DNA of 64,000 nucleotides from NCBI RefSeq assembly GCF_024399335.1, contig NZ_CP075339.1, positions 372,001 to 436,000 of the forward strand. Reading direction: 5' to 3'. The first letter of the stretch is position 1; each line of letters starts with the position of its first letter. Positions 8,292-18,117 of this stretch are shown one piece after another. The translations under genes were made by a program, and so were the position numbers. The notes beneath the pieces are model-generated. The model saw nothing but the letters and a program-made list of their open reading frames with translations, was not told the DNA's origin and searched no databases. The DNA is from Leucobacter aridicollis (GTDB taxonomy: Bacteria > Actinomycetota > Actinomycetes > Actinomycetales > Microbacteriaceae).

Positions 8292-11200
8292 ATGAAGCAA
8301 GACTCACAGAGTCGAACGGGAGAAGCTTTCTTCCGGCGGAGAGAACGAGCGACGGCGCTGGGTCTCACCGCAGCCATCGCGCTCGGAATGGGGATCACGG
8401 GAACCGCGCCCGCGTTCGCCGCGCCAGACGGTTCAGGGGTGGTGATCAGCGAAGCCTACCTGTCGGGCGGAAGCCGCGACGCGGCGTTCACGAAGAAATT
8501 CGTGGAGCTCTTCAACCCGACCGGCGAGGCAATCACCCTTGACGGCACCTCGCTACAGTACCGACCGGCGGGTGGAACGGCAGCGTTCGGCGGCGTCACA
8601 CCACTCACCGGCACGATCCCTGCGGGCGGGCACTTCCTTGTCGCCGGCGGTTCGAACGGCGAAGCAGGCGGCGAGCTTCCCGCACCAGACGTGTCCTCGA
8701 GCTTCAACCCGAGCGGCAGCGCAGGCACGATTGCCCTTGTCGAGGGCACTACGCCAGTCACCATCCCCGCAGGGCAAGCGGCAGGGGCCGCGGGAGTGAT
8801 CGACCTGCTCGGCTACGGGACCTCCAACACGTTTGAGGGCGCTGCGGCCACCGCGCCCTCAGGCAACACCGACGTGAAGTCACTCAACCGCAGCGGCGCC
8901 GCCGACACCGACAACAACGCCGCCGACTTCTCCCTCTCAGGCGACATCACGCCGACAAATGCGGCGGGGGCGACCGCGCCTGATCCCGGCACGGACCCTG
9001 ACCCTGGAACTGACCCCGACCCCGGCACGGATCCGGGAACCACCACTCGCACGATCGCAGAGGTGCAGGGCACCGGTGACGCGTCGCCGCTTGTCGGTCA
9101 GACCGTCACCGTCGAGGGTGTCATTACCGCCGACCACCGCACAGGCGGCTACGCCGGCATCGTGATCCAGACCGCGGGCTCGGGCGGCGCGGCCACCGAG
9201 CCGCGCACCGCATCCGACGGCATCTTCGTCTACCTGGGCGGCAAGGACGTGCCCGGTGAGATCGGCGATCTCGTCTCGGTCACGGGTGCTGTCAGCGAGT
9301 ACTACGGGCAGACTCAGATCGCGCCGGCAAACTCGGCGGGAGTCGCCCTGAAGCAGCAGGACGCCGGTCTCCCCGAGCCCACACCGCTGCCCGCCACAGT
9401 GGTCGGGGCAGACCGCGAGGCCTACGAGAACATGCTCGTCCGGCCGACTGGAGACTACTTCGTCGCGTCGAGCCATCAGCTCTTCAACTACGGCACGCTC
9501 TGGCTGAACCCCGGCGAGATGCAGGTGAAGAGCACGGAGACCTCGCGGCCGGGCGCTGAGGCCGACGCGATCGCCGCGGCGAATCGCGCGAGTCGGATCC
9601 TGCTCGACGACGGCTACTCGATCCAGACCACGAACAACGCCCACCCAGGAGGACAGCCGTACTTCACCGCCGACACTGTCGTGCGCAACGGCGACACCGT
9701 CGAGTTCGCCGACCTGAGCTTTGTACTGCAGTACGGCTTCGACGAGTGGCGGCTCCAGCCAGTTACCCCGCTCGACAGCACCTCGCCTGCGGCGCAGAAG
9801 GTGACGTTTGAGTCAAAGAACACGCGCCCCGAAGCGCCGAAGGTCTCAGGCGACGCGCGCGTCGCAGCGTTCAACGTCTACAACTACTTCACCACACTGA
9901 AGAGCGAAAACAAGGACGCGCGTGGCGCGACGACGGCGAAGCAGTTCGAGACGCAGAAATCGAAGATCGTCTCGGCGATCAACAGCCTCGACGCCGACGT
10001 CGTCGGGCTCATGGAGATCGAGAATTCGGTGAAGTTCGGGGAGCCCGCCGACACCGCTCTGAAGGATCTCGTCGACGGGCTGAACGCCGCAACCGGCGAA
10101 AAGACGTGGGACTACGTGCCGACCCCGAAGTCGCTGCACAACGCCGCCACAACCGACTTCATCACGAACGCGATCATCTACAAGAAGAACGCGGTCACCC
10201 CGAAGGGCGACGCTCAGACGATCGTCGATGAGAGCGTCTGGGGCAATGCGCGAGAGCCCATCGCGCAGGCATTCGACTTCGACGGACGCACGGTCACAGT
10301 CGTCTCGAACCACTTCAAGTCGAAGTCGGGCAAGGAGCCCGAGCCCGCCGACGGCCAGGGGCACTTCAACGCCGACCGCGTGAAGCAGGCGAAGTCGCTC
10401 CTCGCGTTCACGAAGGAACTCGAGAAGTCGACGGGCAGCGCAGACATGCTGCTCGTCGGTGACTTCAACGCCTACGGCCAGGAGGACCCGGTATTCGAGT
10501 TCACCTCGCAGGGGTGGATTGATACTGTGCCGGCGCTCGCCGCAGGCCAGTACAGCTACTCATTCAACGGCGAGCTCGGTTCGCTCGATCACGTCTTGGC
10601 GTCGCCATCACTTTCCGACTCGCTCGGTGGGGCAGGGATCTGGGCGGCGAACTCGGCCGAGTGGGGTGACCGGGGCTACGGCTTCGGCGCCGCCGAGGCA
10701 GGCACGCCGTACCGCGCGAGCGACCACGACCCGATCATCGTGGGCATCACCACGACGCCGCAGCCGGTGAGTATTGATATCGCAACGATCAACGACTTCC
10801 ACGGCCGCATTGAGGCCGACGGGAAGGCAGCTGGGGCCGCGGTGATCGCAGGCGCCGTCAAGGAGTTCGAGCGGCAGAACCCGAACTTCATCTTCGCTGG
10901 TGCAGGCGACCTCATCGGTGCCTCCACCTTCACGTCCTTCATTCAGCAGGACGAGCCGACGATCGACGCACTCAACCTCGCCGGGCTCGACGTGAGCGCC
11001 GCGGGTAACCACGAGTTCGACGAGGGCTGGGAAGACCTCAAGGGTCGCGTACAGGATCGCGCCGACTGGGAGTACATCTCTGCGAATGTGTTCGTTACCG
11101 AGACGGGCGAGCCCGCGCTCGCGCCGTCGTGGGTCAAGGAGGTCGACGGCGTGAACGTTGGCTTCGTCGGCGCCGTCACTGAGGATCTCGACACGCTCGT

Positions 11201-12890
11201 GTCGCCCGAGGGCATTAAAGACCTCGAGGTGCGCAGCGTCGCAGACTCCGTGAACCAGGCGGCTGCCGCGCTGCGCGACGGCAACGCCGCGAACGGTGAG
11301 GCCGATGTCGTGATCCTGCTCGTACACGAGGGGGCCGCGACCGCCGACCTCGCGAGCATCACGCCAGAGTCGCAGCTCGGCAAGATCGTGAACGGTGTCG
11401 GCGACGACGTCGACGCGATCGTCTCCGCGCACACCCACCTTGCCTACAACCACGTCATTGATGGCCGCCCGGTCGTCTCGGCTGGCCAGTACGGTGAGAA
11501 CCTTGGGCTCATGAACCTCAAGGTCGACCGCGAGTCGAAGGAGCTCATCTCGATCACGAACGAGATCAAGCCTCTCGTCGTCGACGGGAAGCCGCAGTAC
11601 GCGGCCGACCCCGAGGTGCAGGCGATCGTCGACGCTGCGAAGGCCGAGGCCGACGTGCTCGGCGGCGTCTCGGTCGGCAGTATCACTGCCGACTTCAACC
11701 GCGCGCGCCAGAGCGACGGCAAGACCGAGAACCGCGGTGGCGAGTCGACGATCGGCAACTTTGTCGCTGACGTGCACAAGTGGTCGACCGACGCCGACAT
11801 CGCGCTCATGAACCCGGGCGGGATCCGCGCGAACCTGAGCTACGCGTCGACAGGTGAGAACGACCCAGACGGCAACGTCACGTACCGCGAGGCCGCGACG
11901 GTGCAACCGTTCGCGAACACGCTCGTGACGCTGAAGCTCACGGGCCAGCAGGTGAAAGACATCCTCGAAGAGCAGTGGCAGCCAGAGGGATCGGCGCGGC
12001 CGTTCCTGAAGCTCGGCCTCTCCGAGGGGCTGAGCTACACGTACGACCCGGAGGGCGAGCGCGGCGCGCACGTCACCTCGATCACGCTCGACGGTGGGCC
12101 GCTCGACCTCGGTGCGACGTACACGGTCGCAGCGAACGCGTTCCTTGCGGGCGGCGGTGACAACTTCGTGTCGTTCCGCAAGGGTACCGACGTGAAGGAC
12201 ACTGGCCGTAGCGACCTGCAGTCGATGGTCGAGTGGTTCGCAATCAACAAGGAGGCGACGCCGGATCTCGGCAAGCGCGCGGTCGGCGTGCAGCTGAGCC
12301 CGCCGCCAGCGGCCGCGGCCGCTGCGCAGCTCTCGGCGCGCGTGAGCGTTGCAGCCTCGAGCACCGGCGAGTACACCGCCGGCGACGAGGTCACCGTCTC
12401 GCTCACCTCGCTCGCGTTCTCGGGCGGCGAAGTCCCGGCAGGGTCTGTCTCAGCTGAGATCGACGGGAAGCAGGTCGCGACCGCGCCGGTCGACCCGACG
12501 GTCACCGACGCGTGGGACAAGGCTGGAAGCGCCACGCTCACCTTCGCTGTTCCGGCCGGCCTGAAGGGGAACCAGACGATCGAGATCGCGACGAGCGACG
12601 GGGCGACCCGTGTCTCGATCCCGATCGCGGTCGCCGGTGGTGACACCGAGAACCCCGGCACGGAAGAGCCCGGCACCGAGAACCCGGGTACTGAGACCCC
12701 TGGCACCGGTGGTCCCGGCGGCGAGAAGCCAGGCACCCCCGGGTCAGGCACTGGCGGCGGTTCGACGGGCGGTGGCCTGTCGAACACCGGTCAGGAGCTC
12801 GGCTGGATCGGCGGCGCGACGGTGCTGCTCCTCGCGCTCGGCGGTGGCCTGCTGGTCGCCGCCCGCCGGAAGCAGCACGCCGCGCAGTAG
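8292..12890 (+). CDS. Wall-anchored multidomain endonuclease/5'-nucleotidase (ExeM/NucH-like fused to UshA-like)
   Basis: A 1532-residue surface protein. From ATG 8292 (GAGGAG upstream) it has a long Sec signal ending near APAFAAPDG (about residue 45). Then come a lamin-tail domain (VVISEAYLSGG, KFVELFNPTGE), a DPGT repeat linker near 235-255, an OB-fold segment (LVGQTVTVEGVITADH) and an endonuclease/exonuclease/phosphatase domain with VVGLMEIEN, LLVGDFNAYG and SDHDPI (about 525-815). A calcineurin-type 5'-nucleotidase follows, with ATINDFHGRI, GNHEFDEGW and SAHTHLAYNH (about 828-1060), and its substrate domain (TIGNFVADVHKW, MNPGGIRANL, about 1148-1340). An Ig-like stretch, a Pro/Gly/Glu-rich spacer and a sortase signal LSNTG with a hydrophobic span and RRK tail end it. 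It would degrade extracellular DNA/RNA and dephosphorylate the nucleotides to usable nucleosides and phosphate. Confidence 0.93.
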   Translation: MKQDSQSRTGEAFFRRRERATALGLTAAIALGMGITGTAPAFAAPDGSGVVISEAYLSGGSRDAAFTKKFVELFNPTGEAITLDGTSLQYRPAGGTAAFGGVTPLTGTIPAGGHFLVAGGSNGEAGGELPAPDVSSSFNPSGSAGTIALVEGTTPVTIPAGQAAGAAGVIDLLGYGTSNTFEGAAATAPSGNTDVKSLNRSGAADTDNNAADFSLSGDITPTNAAGATAPDPGTDPDPGTDPDPGTDPGTTTRTIAEVQGTGDASPLVGQTVTVEGVITADHRTGGYAGIVIQTAGSGGAATEPRTASDGIFVYLGGKDVPGEIGDLVSVTGAVSEYYGQTQIAPANSAGVALKQQDAGLPEPTPLPATVVGADREAYENMLVRPTGDYFVASSHQLFNYGTLWLNPGEMQVKSTETSRPGAEADAIAAANRASRILLDDGYSIQTTNNAHPGGQPYFTADTVVRNGDTVEFADLSFVLQYGFDEWRLQPVTPLDSTSPAAQKVTFESKNTRPEAPKVSGDARVAAFNVYNYFTTLKSENKDARGATTAKQFETQKSKIVSAINSLDADVVGLMEIENSVKFGEPADTALKDLVDGLNAATGEKTWDYVPTPKSLHNAATTDFITNAIIYKKNAVTPKGDAQTIVDESVWGNAREPIAQAFDFDGRTVTVVSNHFKSKSGKEPEPADGQGHFNADRVKQAKSLLAFTKELEKSTGSADMLLVGDFNAYGQEDPVFEFTSQGWIDTVPALAAGQYSYSFNGELGSLDHVLASPSLSDSLGGAGIWAANSAEWGDRGYGFGAAEAGTPYRASDHDPIIVGITTTPQPVSIDIATINDFHGRIEADGKAAGAAVIAGAVKEFERQNPNFIFAGAGDLIGASTFTSFIQQDEPTIDALNLAGLDVSAAGNHEFDEGWEDLKGRVQDRADWEYISANVFVTETGEPALAPSWVKEVDGVNVGFVGAVTEDLDTLVSPEGIKDLEVRSVADSVNQAAAALRDGNAANGEADVVILLVHEGAATADLASITPESQLGKIVNGVGDDVDAIVSAHTHLAYNHVIDGRPVVSAGQYGENLGLMNLKVDRESKELISITNEIKPLVVDGKPQYAADPEVQAIVDAAKAEADVLGGVSVGSITADFNRARQSDGKTENRGGESTIGNFVADVHKWSTDADIALMNPGGIRANLSYASTGENDPDGNVTYREAATVQPFANTLVTLKLTGQQVKDILEEQWQPEGSARPFLKLGLSEGLSYTYDPEGERGAHVTSITLDGGPLDLGATYTVAANAFLAGGGDNFVSFRKGTDVKDTGRSDLQSMVEWFAINKEATPDLGKRAVGVQLSPPPAAAAAAQLSARVSVAASSTGEYTAGDEVTVSLTSLAFSGGEVPAGSVSAEIDGKQVATAPVDPTVTDAWDKAGSATLTFAVPAGLKGNQTIEIATSDGATRVSIPIAVAGGDTENPGTEEPGTENPGTETPGTGGPGGEKPGTPGSGTGGGSTGGGLSNTGQELGWIGGATVLLLALGGGLLVAARRKQHAAQ

Positions 12891-12925
12891 CCCCTGAAGG
12901 CTCGCGCACGGCAGTGTGCAGCGCC

Positions 12926-12966
12926 CAAACGCCCGCCCCGCCAAATGCAGGTGGGGCGGGCGTTTG
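12926..12966. terminator. Rho-independent-type terminator after the nuclease gene
   Basis: A 17-bp stem, 12926-12942 (CAAACGCCCGCCCCGCC) with 12950-12966, contains one G-T pair and a 7-nt loop. It ends in TTTG and lies 35 bp after the nuclease stop codon. Confidence 0.8.
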
Positions 12967-13068
12967 CCTGTGTTAGCCTGTCCTTGCCCAATGATGGGCA
13001 GCGGCGGAGGATTCTGCCGTCATTCCACTACGGATCGTCCGGCACGTACCTGCCGGTGGAGGAAAACA

Positions 13069-14136
<1,068 letters not shown>

Positions 14137-14140
14137 TCGG

Positions 14141-14187
14141 GGCGGGGCGCGGGCGTTGTGCTTGCTCCCTGTGCTGCCCGCCCCGCC
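14141..14187. terminator. GC-rich hairpin after the MsmK-type gene
   Basis: Arms 14141-14154 and 14176-14187 pair as GGCGGGGC(GC)GGGC with GCCCGCCCCGCC, 12 bp with a 2-nt bulge, starting 4 bp after the stop codon. No clear T-run is present. Confidence 0.55.
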
Positions 14188-14207
14188 TCGCCGCCGCACT
14201 CCGCCTC

Positions 14208-14294
14208 GCCGCCGCGAAAGAGTAGCGTTCCTGCACAAGACCCCGTTTCCAGCGGTAGGTTTCGGGCATTCTCGCGAGAAACCTGCTCTTTGGC
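14208..14294. repeat. 87-bp dispersed repeat, left copy
   Basis: Starts GCCGCCGCGAAAGAGTAG and ends TGCTCTTTGGC. It aligns without gaps to 37519-37605, by my count 75 of 87 positions identical. Each copy is itself an imperfect inverted repeat (its ends read GCGAAAGAG and CTCTTTGGC) and each lies between convergent genes. The two copies bracket the F420 catabolic island in the same orientation. It could be a REP-like element, a recombination site or both. Confidence 0.8.
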
Positions 14295-14348
14295 TGGGGT
14301 GGGCTGGGGAATTGGCGAGGGCGTGAACTCGCCGTCACCAGCTTTGGG

Positions 14349-15191
14349 CTAGAAGATGACCCGCTGGCTGGTGAAAGCATCCGCGGGAGTTGAGGGCTGG
14401 AGCTGCGCGGAAGCGGTGAGGAGCTTGGCGGTTTGGGCGGCAGCTTCAATTGCGAGCTGCCCCAGCCTGCGAACCGTGTCCGGGGTGATGCGGTAGGTGG
14501 GCCCACCAATCCAAATCGCAAAACGGGGCAAATCACCAATGAGGACGGGTGCCGCTACGGAGGCGGCGTCTCGTTCTAGGGCTCCATAAAGCCAGGCGTA
14601 ACCGTGGGTACGGGCTGGCTCGAGGGTGTCGATGAACATCTCAAGCGTCGAAGGATTCTCCTTCGGGTAGCTCGGTTCGAGAAGCTCGCGCACTACTTCG
14701 GGGTCGCGATATGACAACAAAGACTTGCCAGTGGAGGTGAGCCACGGAGGTTGCACTCGCGGCGTTGACTTGAGGGTCTGGCCAATAAGAGAGGGGCCCA
14801 CGTTCTGCAGCAGGACCACGATGTCGTTGTCCTGCAGCATGTCGAACCCTGTCGTCTCCCCTGAAGCGTTCGACAGATTGGTCAAGATCTCGCGGATCGC
14901 CCGGAGCGTGCCTGTCTCCGTGAGTAGACCGCCGATGACTGATAGCGAGCCGACCGAAATGCGCGTCTTCTTCGTTTCATCATCCGTCACCAACATGCCT
15001 TCTTCTTCCAGCGTGGTGATGATGCGGAAGCAAGTTGCCTTAGGCACGCCTGACAGGCGAGTGAGTTCGCTGAGCCCGATCCCTTGCGGAAAAGTCGAGA
15101 TTACTCGGAGCACGCGCATGGATCTATTGAGAAGTCCGTCGCGGCCTTTGCCTGTGTCTTCTGCGGTGTCGGGGCTCGTTGTTGAGGTCAC
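14349..15191 (-). CDS. IclR-family transcriptional regulator of the F420 catabolic island
   Basis: A 280-residue IclR protein. The N-terminal winged helix reads LSELTRLSGVPKATCFRIIT (about residues 38-57), and a C-terminal effector domain follows with the usual STGKSLLSY segment. The start codon is GTG 15191. There is no ribosome site, but TATAGT ends 6 bp before the GTG, so the mRNA is probably leaderless, which is common in actinobacteria. It is the only regulator in the island and the most likely reader of the GAACC-NNN-GGTTC sites. It lies 12 bp downstream of cofD and may also be co-transcribed with the transporter operon. Confidence 0.9.
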   Translation of the reverse strand: MTSTTSPDTAEDTGKGRDGLLNRSMRVLRVISTFPQGIGLSELTRLSGVPKATCFRIITTLEEEGMLVTDDETKKTRISVGSLSVIGGLLTETGTLRAIREILTNLSNASGETTGFDMLQDNDIVVLLQNVGPSLIGQTLKSTPRVQPPWLTSTGKSLLSYRDPEVVRELLEPSYPKENPSTLEMFIDTLEPARTHGYAWLYGALERDAASVAAPVLIGDLPRFAIWIGGPTYRITPDTVRRLGQLAIEAAAQTAKLLTASAQLQPSTPADAFTSQRVIF

Positions 15192-15197
15192 AATCGC

Positions 15198-15218
15198 ACT
15201 ATATCAAACCGATAGTCC
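15198..15218 (-). promoter_or_regulatory. iclR promoter with an operator-like sequence
   Basis: On the minus strand TATAGT (15203-15198) is a -10 box placed for leaderless transcription from GTG 15191. Just upstream, 15206-15218 (plus strand AAACCGATAGTCC) matches the island operator GAACCGATGGTTC at 10 of 13 positions. It would sit between -35 and -10, an autorepression arrangement. Part of it also encodes the last codons of cofD, which weakens the case. Confidence 0.45.
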
Positions 15219-16196
15219 ACTTTTGGAGGCGTTTGTGAGCGTCGTCACGGACTCCATGAGCGCGTCAATGATGCGGTTGTCGGCTTCGTCCTGGCTGAAG
15301 AGAAGCGGCACATGTGTAATGAGCCCAGCAAACGTGTTTGGCAGGTTCTCGTCAAGGGGGTCTGCAAGCCAAGCGTCGAGCAATCCGCCGGTGGAGCGGT
15401 CACCGTACCGCGCCGCGACTGCAGGTGAGGCGCATTCGACGCCAACGACGGCAAGGCAGCGGTCGAGCCATCCCCGGACCGGGCGGCCACCGATAACCGG
15501 TGAGAGTCCTATCACCGGCGCCGCGGCCTCGGCGATAGCCGCGCGAATGCCGGGTATTGCAAGAATCGGATCGATTGAGACGACTGGGTTGGAGGGGGCG
15601 ATCACGATGATGTCGGCAGTGGCAAGTGATTCGAGCACGCCAGGCGCGGGCTTTGAATCCGTAGCGTGGGGAAATGCGAACGCGGTTGGTGAGGGATTCG
15701 CCTGGTTCCGCACCCACCACTCTTGAAACCCCATGGGAGCTGAAGCAGCGTGCTCGACGATTGTTGGCGAGGGGTCATCCGTTGCTGGAAGTACTGTGAA
15801 GCTGACGCCGTAGCGAGAATTTAGGAGGCGGGTCGCCTCGCTGAGCGAATGGCCGTTTTCGAGGAGCTGCGTGCGCATGAGATTGTGGGCGATATCTAAG
15901 TCACCGAGCTGGAACCAGCCCTCCTCCGGAAGAACGCGTGATATCTCGGTCAAGGTTCGGGTTGAATCGTCGGCCCTTCCCCACCCGCGCCCCTTGTCTC
16001 CCATGTCAGCAAGGTGATATGCCACCGAGTCTAGGTCGGGAGAGATGCGCAGGCCCATGTGAGTGAAATCGTCGCCCACATTCACAATCGCCGTGCAATT
16101 GAACGGACGACCGGAAGCTTCATTCCACGAATGGAGCGCTCTGGCGAACCTGGCGCCCCCAACGCCTCCGCTAAGGAACGTAATATTTCGGGTCAT
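15204..16196 (-). CDS. cofD: 2-phospho-L-lactate transferase (LPPG/EPPG:Fo transferase)
   Basis: A 330-residue CofD/FbiA protein. It transfers the phospholactyl (or phosphoenolpyruvyl) group from the GDP-linked donor to the deazaflavin Fo, giving (dehydro)F420-0. The N-terminus ITFLSGGVGGARFARAL is the family nucleotide-binding loop, and IVNVGDDFTHMGLRISPDLD and GWGRADDSTRTL are hallmark CofD segments that contact Fo and metal. The ATG overlaps the ABC ATPase stop (ATGA), so it is translated as the last enzyme of a transporter operon. That pairing suggests the transporter supplies its substrate or a related deazaflavin (inference). Confidence 0.93.
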   Translation of the reverse strand: MTRNITFLSGGVGGARFARALHSWNEASGRPFNCTAIVNVGDDFTHMGLRISPDLDSVAYHLADMGDKGRGWGRADDSTRTLTEISRVLPEEGWFQLGDLDIAHNLMRTQLLENGHSLSEATRLLNSRYGVSFTVLPATDDPSPTIVEHAASAPMGFQEWWVRNQANPSPTAFAFPHATDSKPAPGVLESLATADIIVIAPSNPVVSIDPILAIPGIRAAIAEAAAPVIGLSPVIGGRPVRGWLDRCLAVVGVECASPAVAARYGDRSTGGLLDAWLADPLDENLPNTFAGLITHVPLLFSQDEADNRIIDALMESVTTLTNASKSGLSV

Positions 16197-17068
16197 GTCA
16201 GTGCCTCCAAGGGTTCGATTGGTGCCCGCAAGGCAGCCGGTGGATCGTCGCGGGTCCCCGCGAGTTGTGCAGCCTCTGTGGCCTGCGAAGTGCGAGGTGG
16301 GAAGTCGTGTCGAAGGAGGTAGCGGCTTCTACTGCCGTCACTGGTGTGGATCATGTCCACGCCCCAATGATTTTGAATCATCGCGGGCGTGACCACACTT
16401 GCCGTTGGCCCCGCCGCGACAACGCTGCCGCAGTTCACAATGGCGGCACGGTCGGTGAACACCGAGGCAAGGTCGAGGTCGTGCAGGCTGACGATGAGTG
16501 CAACGCTGGTGCTCGCAAGAGTGCGAAGAAGCTCGACTGTGTCGCGGATGGCTGCAAGGTCGAGGTGGTTCGTCGGCTCGTCAAGGAGGAGGGCGCGTGG
16601 TTCCTGCGCGAGCGCACGAGCAATCTTCGCCCGTTGATGCTGGCCGCCGGAGAGTCTGTCGATCGATGTGTGCTGGATGGAGTCGAGCCCGCATTGTTCA
16701 AGCGCGTGATCGACGACATACCTGTCCGTTCGGGTGGTCGGGCGGAGCCAGCCGGTAAACGGGACGCGGCCAAGCTGTACGAACTGCCGAATCGAAAGAT
16801 CCGAAGGGGCAGTGGAATCCTGCGCGACGAACGCAACGCGCCTTGCCCACTCGCGTTGCCCGAGCTTGGCCCGAGAAACACCATCCCACGAGACGGCCCG
16901 ACGAGACTCCGGAAGGTGCCCTGCGAGGCTGTGGAGCAGTGTGCTTTTCCCGGCGCCGTTCGGGCCGAGGAGCCCAAAGATCTCGCCAGGGCGGAAATCG
17001 AGTGCGGGAACGGAGAGCTTAAAGTCGTGCCCGCGGCTTGCTGAGAAGGGGAGCGTGTGAAGGGTCAT
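16193..17068 (-). CDS. FecE/BtuD-type ABC ATPase, proposed deazaflavin (F420-0/Fo) importer
   Basis: A 291-residue ATPase with Walker A GPNGAGKS, signature LSGGQHQRAKIARAL, Walker B ALLLDEPTNHLD and switch ALIVSLHDLD. It belongs to the siderophore/cobalamin importer class. Its ATG overlaps the permease stop and its stop overlaps cofD. TIGRFAMs defines an actinobacterial cassette of binding protein, permease and ATPase as a proposed F420-0 transporter on the basis of linkage to F420 genes; this operon fits by type and context, although membership must be tested. Iron or cobalamin uptake is the alternative. Confidence 0.85.
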   Translation of the reverse strand: MTLHTLPFSASRGHDFKLSVPALDFRPGEIFGLLGPNGAGKSTLLHSLAGHLPESRRAVSWDGVSRAKLGQREWARRVAFVAQDSTAPSDLSIRQFVQLGRVPFTGWLRPTTRTDRYVVDHALEQCGLDSIQHTSIDRLSGGQHQRAKIARALAQEPRALLLDEPTNHLDLAAIRDTVELLRTLASTSVALIVSLHDLDLASVFTDRAAIVNCGSVVAAGPTASVVTPAMIQNHWGVDMIHTSDGSRSRYLLRHDFPPRTSQATEAAQLAGTRDDPPAALRAPIEPLEALT

Positions 17069-18117
17069 GAGTGTCCTTTCTGCTGCCGAAACATGATGAC
17101 TCCAAACGCGATAGCGCCGAGCACGGAAGTGGTGATCCCGACCGGAAGCTCTTGTGGTTGCGCCGCGATGCGTGAGAGCGTGTCAGCCCACGTGAGAAGC
17201 AGCGCGCCAATGAGCGCAGAGGCCACGAGGTGCCTCGTGACGCTCCCAGAGGCAAACGGTCGAGCAAGGTGAGGAACGATAAGGCCGACAAAGCCGATCG
17301 CGCCAGAGACCGAGACCATTCCTGCCGCGACAAGCGCCGCGAGGGAGAGAACCCACGCCCGTGAGACCCGCACATTGATTCCTAGCGACTCGATGTCGTT
17401 GTCACTGAGCTTGAACACTCCGAGCAAACGGGATGAGGTCGCCAACGCCGACCCGAAGACTGCTAGCGTGACGGCCGCGATCAAAACGGTGCTCCAGTTT
17501 GAGCCGCCAAGTGACCCGAGTAGCCAGTGCAGTACCTGGCGGTAGCTGTCGCTGTCTGGGGATTGGAAAATGATGAAAGAAGTGCATGCGCTGAACAGTG
17601 CCGTGGTGGCCACTCCGGCAAGAATCACTCTTTCCGACGATGATCGGCGTTGACTACCGCTGAGGAAGAGAGTGGCGGCGAGCGCGAGTGCTCCGCCCAC
17701 GAAGGCGGCAAATGGGAGCGCGAGTGTAAGCCCAAGCAAAATGACTGAGACCGCTCCAAGCGAGGCTCCCGAGGATACGCCGAGTAGGTAGGGCTCAGCG
17801 AGCGGGTTGCGAAGCACCGTTTGTAATGCAACACCAGAGACTGCGAGCCCCGCGCCAACACATGCCGCTGTGAGTACGCGCGGAAGCCTGACTTGCGTCA
17901 GGATGACTTCTTGGGTGCTCCAAGAGGTGGGATCAGTGCTCAGCGCCGAGGCAAGCGTTTGCCAGGGGATAGGGACTGCTCCGACGGAAGCGGCAAGAAA
18001 GAGCGAGGCAAGGAGCGCTGCGAGCAACAGGGCGGCGGCAACGGTGAAGCGTGACCTTGCGGACGTTGCCCGCGGTGGAGCTGCCTGCCCGCGTTGACGC
18101 ACCTGCTCGCTTGTCAC
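17065..18117 (-). CDS. FecCD/BtuC-type ABC permease, proposed deazaflavin importer
   Basis: A 350-residue permease with about nine to ten hydrophobic segments. FecCD hallmarks include VRLPRVLTAACVGAGLAVSG, the glycine-rich NPLAEPYLLGVSSGA, and SGAIGFVGLIVPHLARPF. The start chosen is GTG 18117, overlapping the binding-protein stop (GTGA); the frame is open to 18285 but that part reads poorly as protein. It works with the adjacent binding protein and ATPase. The substrate is inferred from coupling to cofD. Confidence 0.87.
   Translation of the reverse strand: MTSEQVRQRGQAAPPRATSARSRFTVAAALLLAALLASLFLAASVGAVPIPWQTLASALSTDPTSWSTQEVILTQVRLPRVLTAACVGAGLAVSGVALQTVLRNPLAEPYLLGVSSGASLGAVSVILLGLTLALPFAAFVGGALALAATLFLSGSQRRSSSERVILAGVATTALFSACTSFIIFQSPDSDSYRQVLHWLLGSLGGSNWSTVLIAAVTLAVFGSALATSSRLLGVFKLSDNDIESLGINVRVSRAWVLSLAALVAAGMVSVSGAIGFVGLIVPHLARPFASGSVTRHLVASALIGALLLTWADTLSRIAAQPQELPVGITTSVLGAIAFGVIMFRQQKGHS

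Noticed and set aside
10608-12071. A 487-codon minus-strand open frame
   Set aside because: Antisense shadow of the nuclease/nucleotidase gene, which has clear domain motifs.
12916-13068. N-terminal extension of the MsmK-type ATPase
   Set aside because: The extension crosses the terminator of the nuclease gene and reads as Arg/Pro-rich noise; the GGAGG site is directly before ATG 13069.
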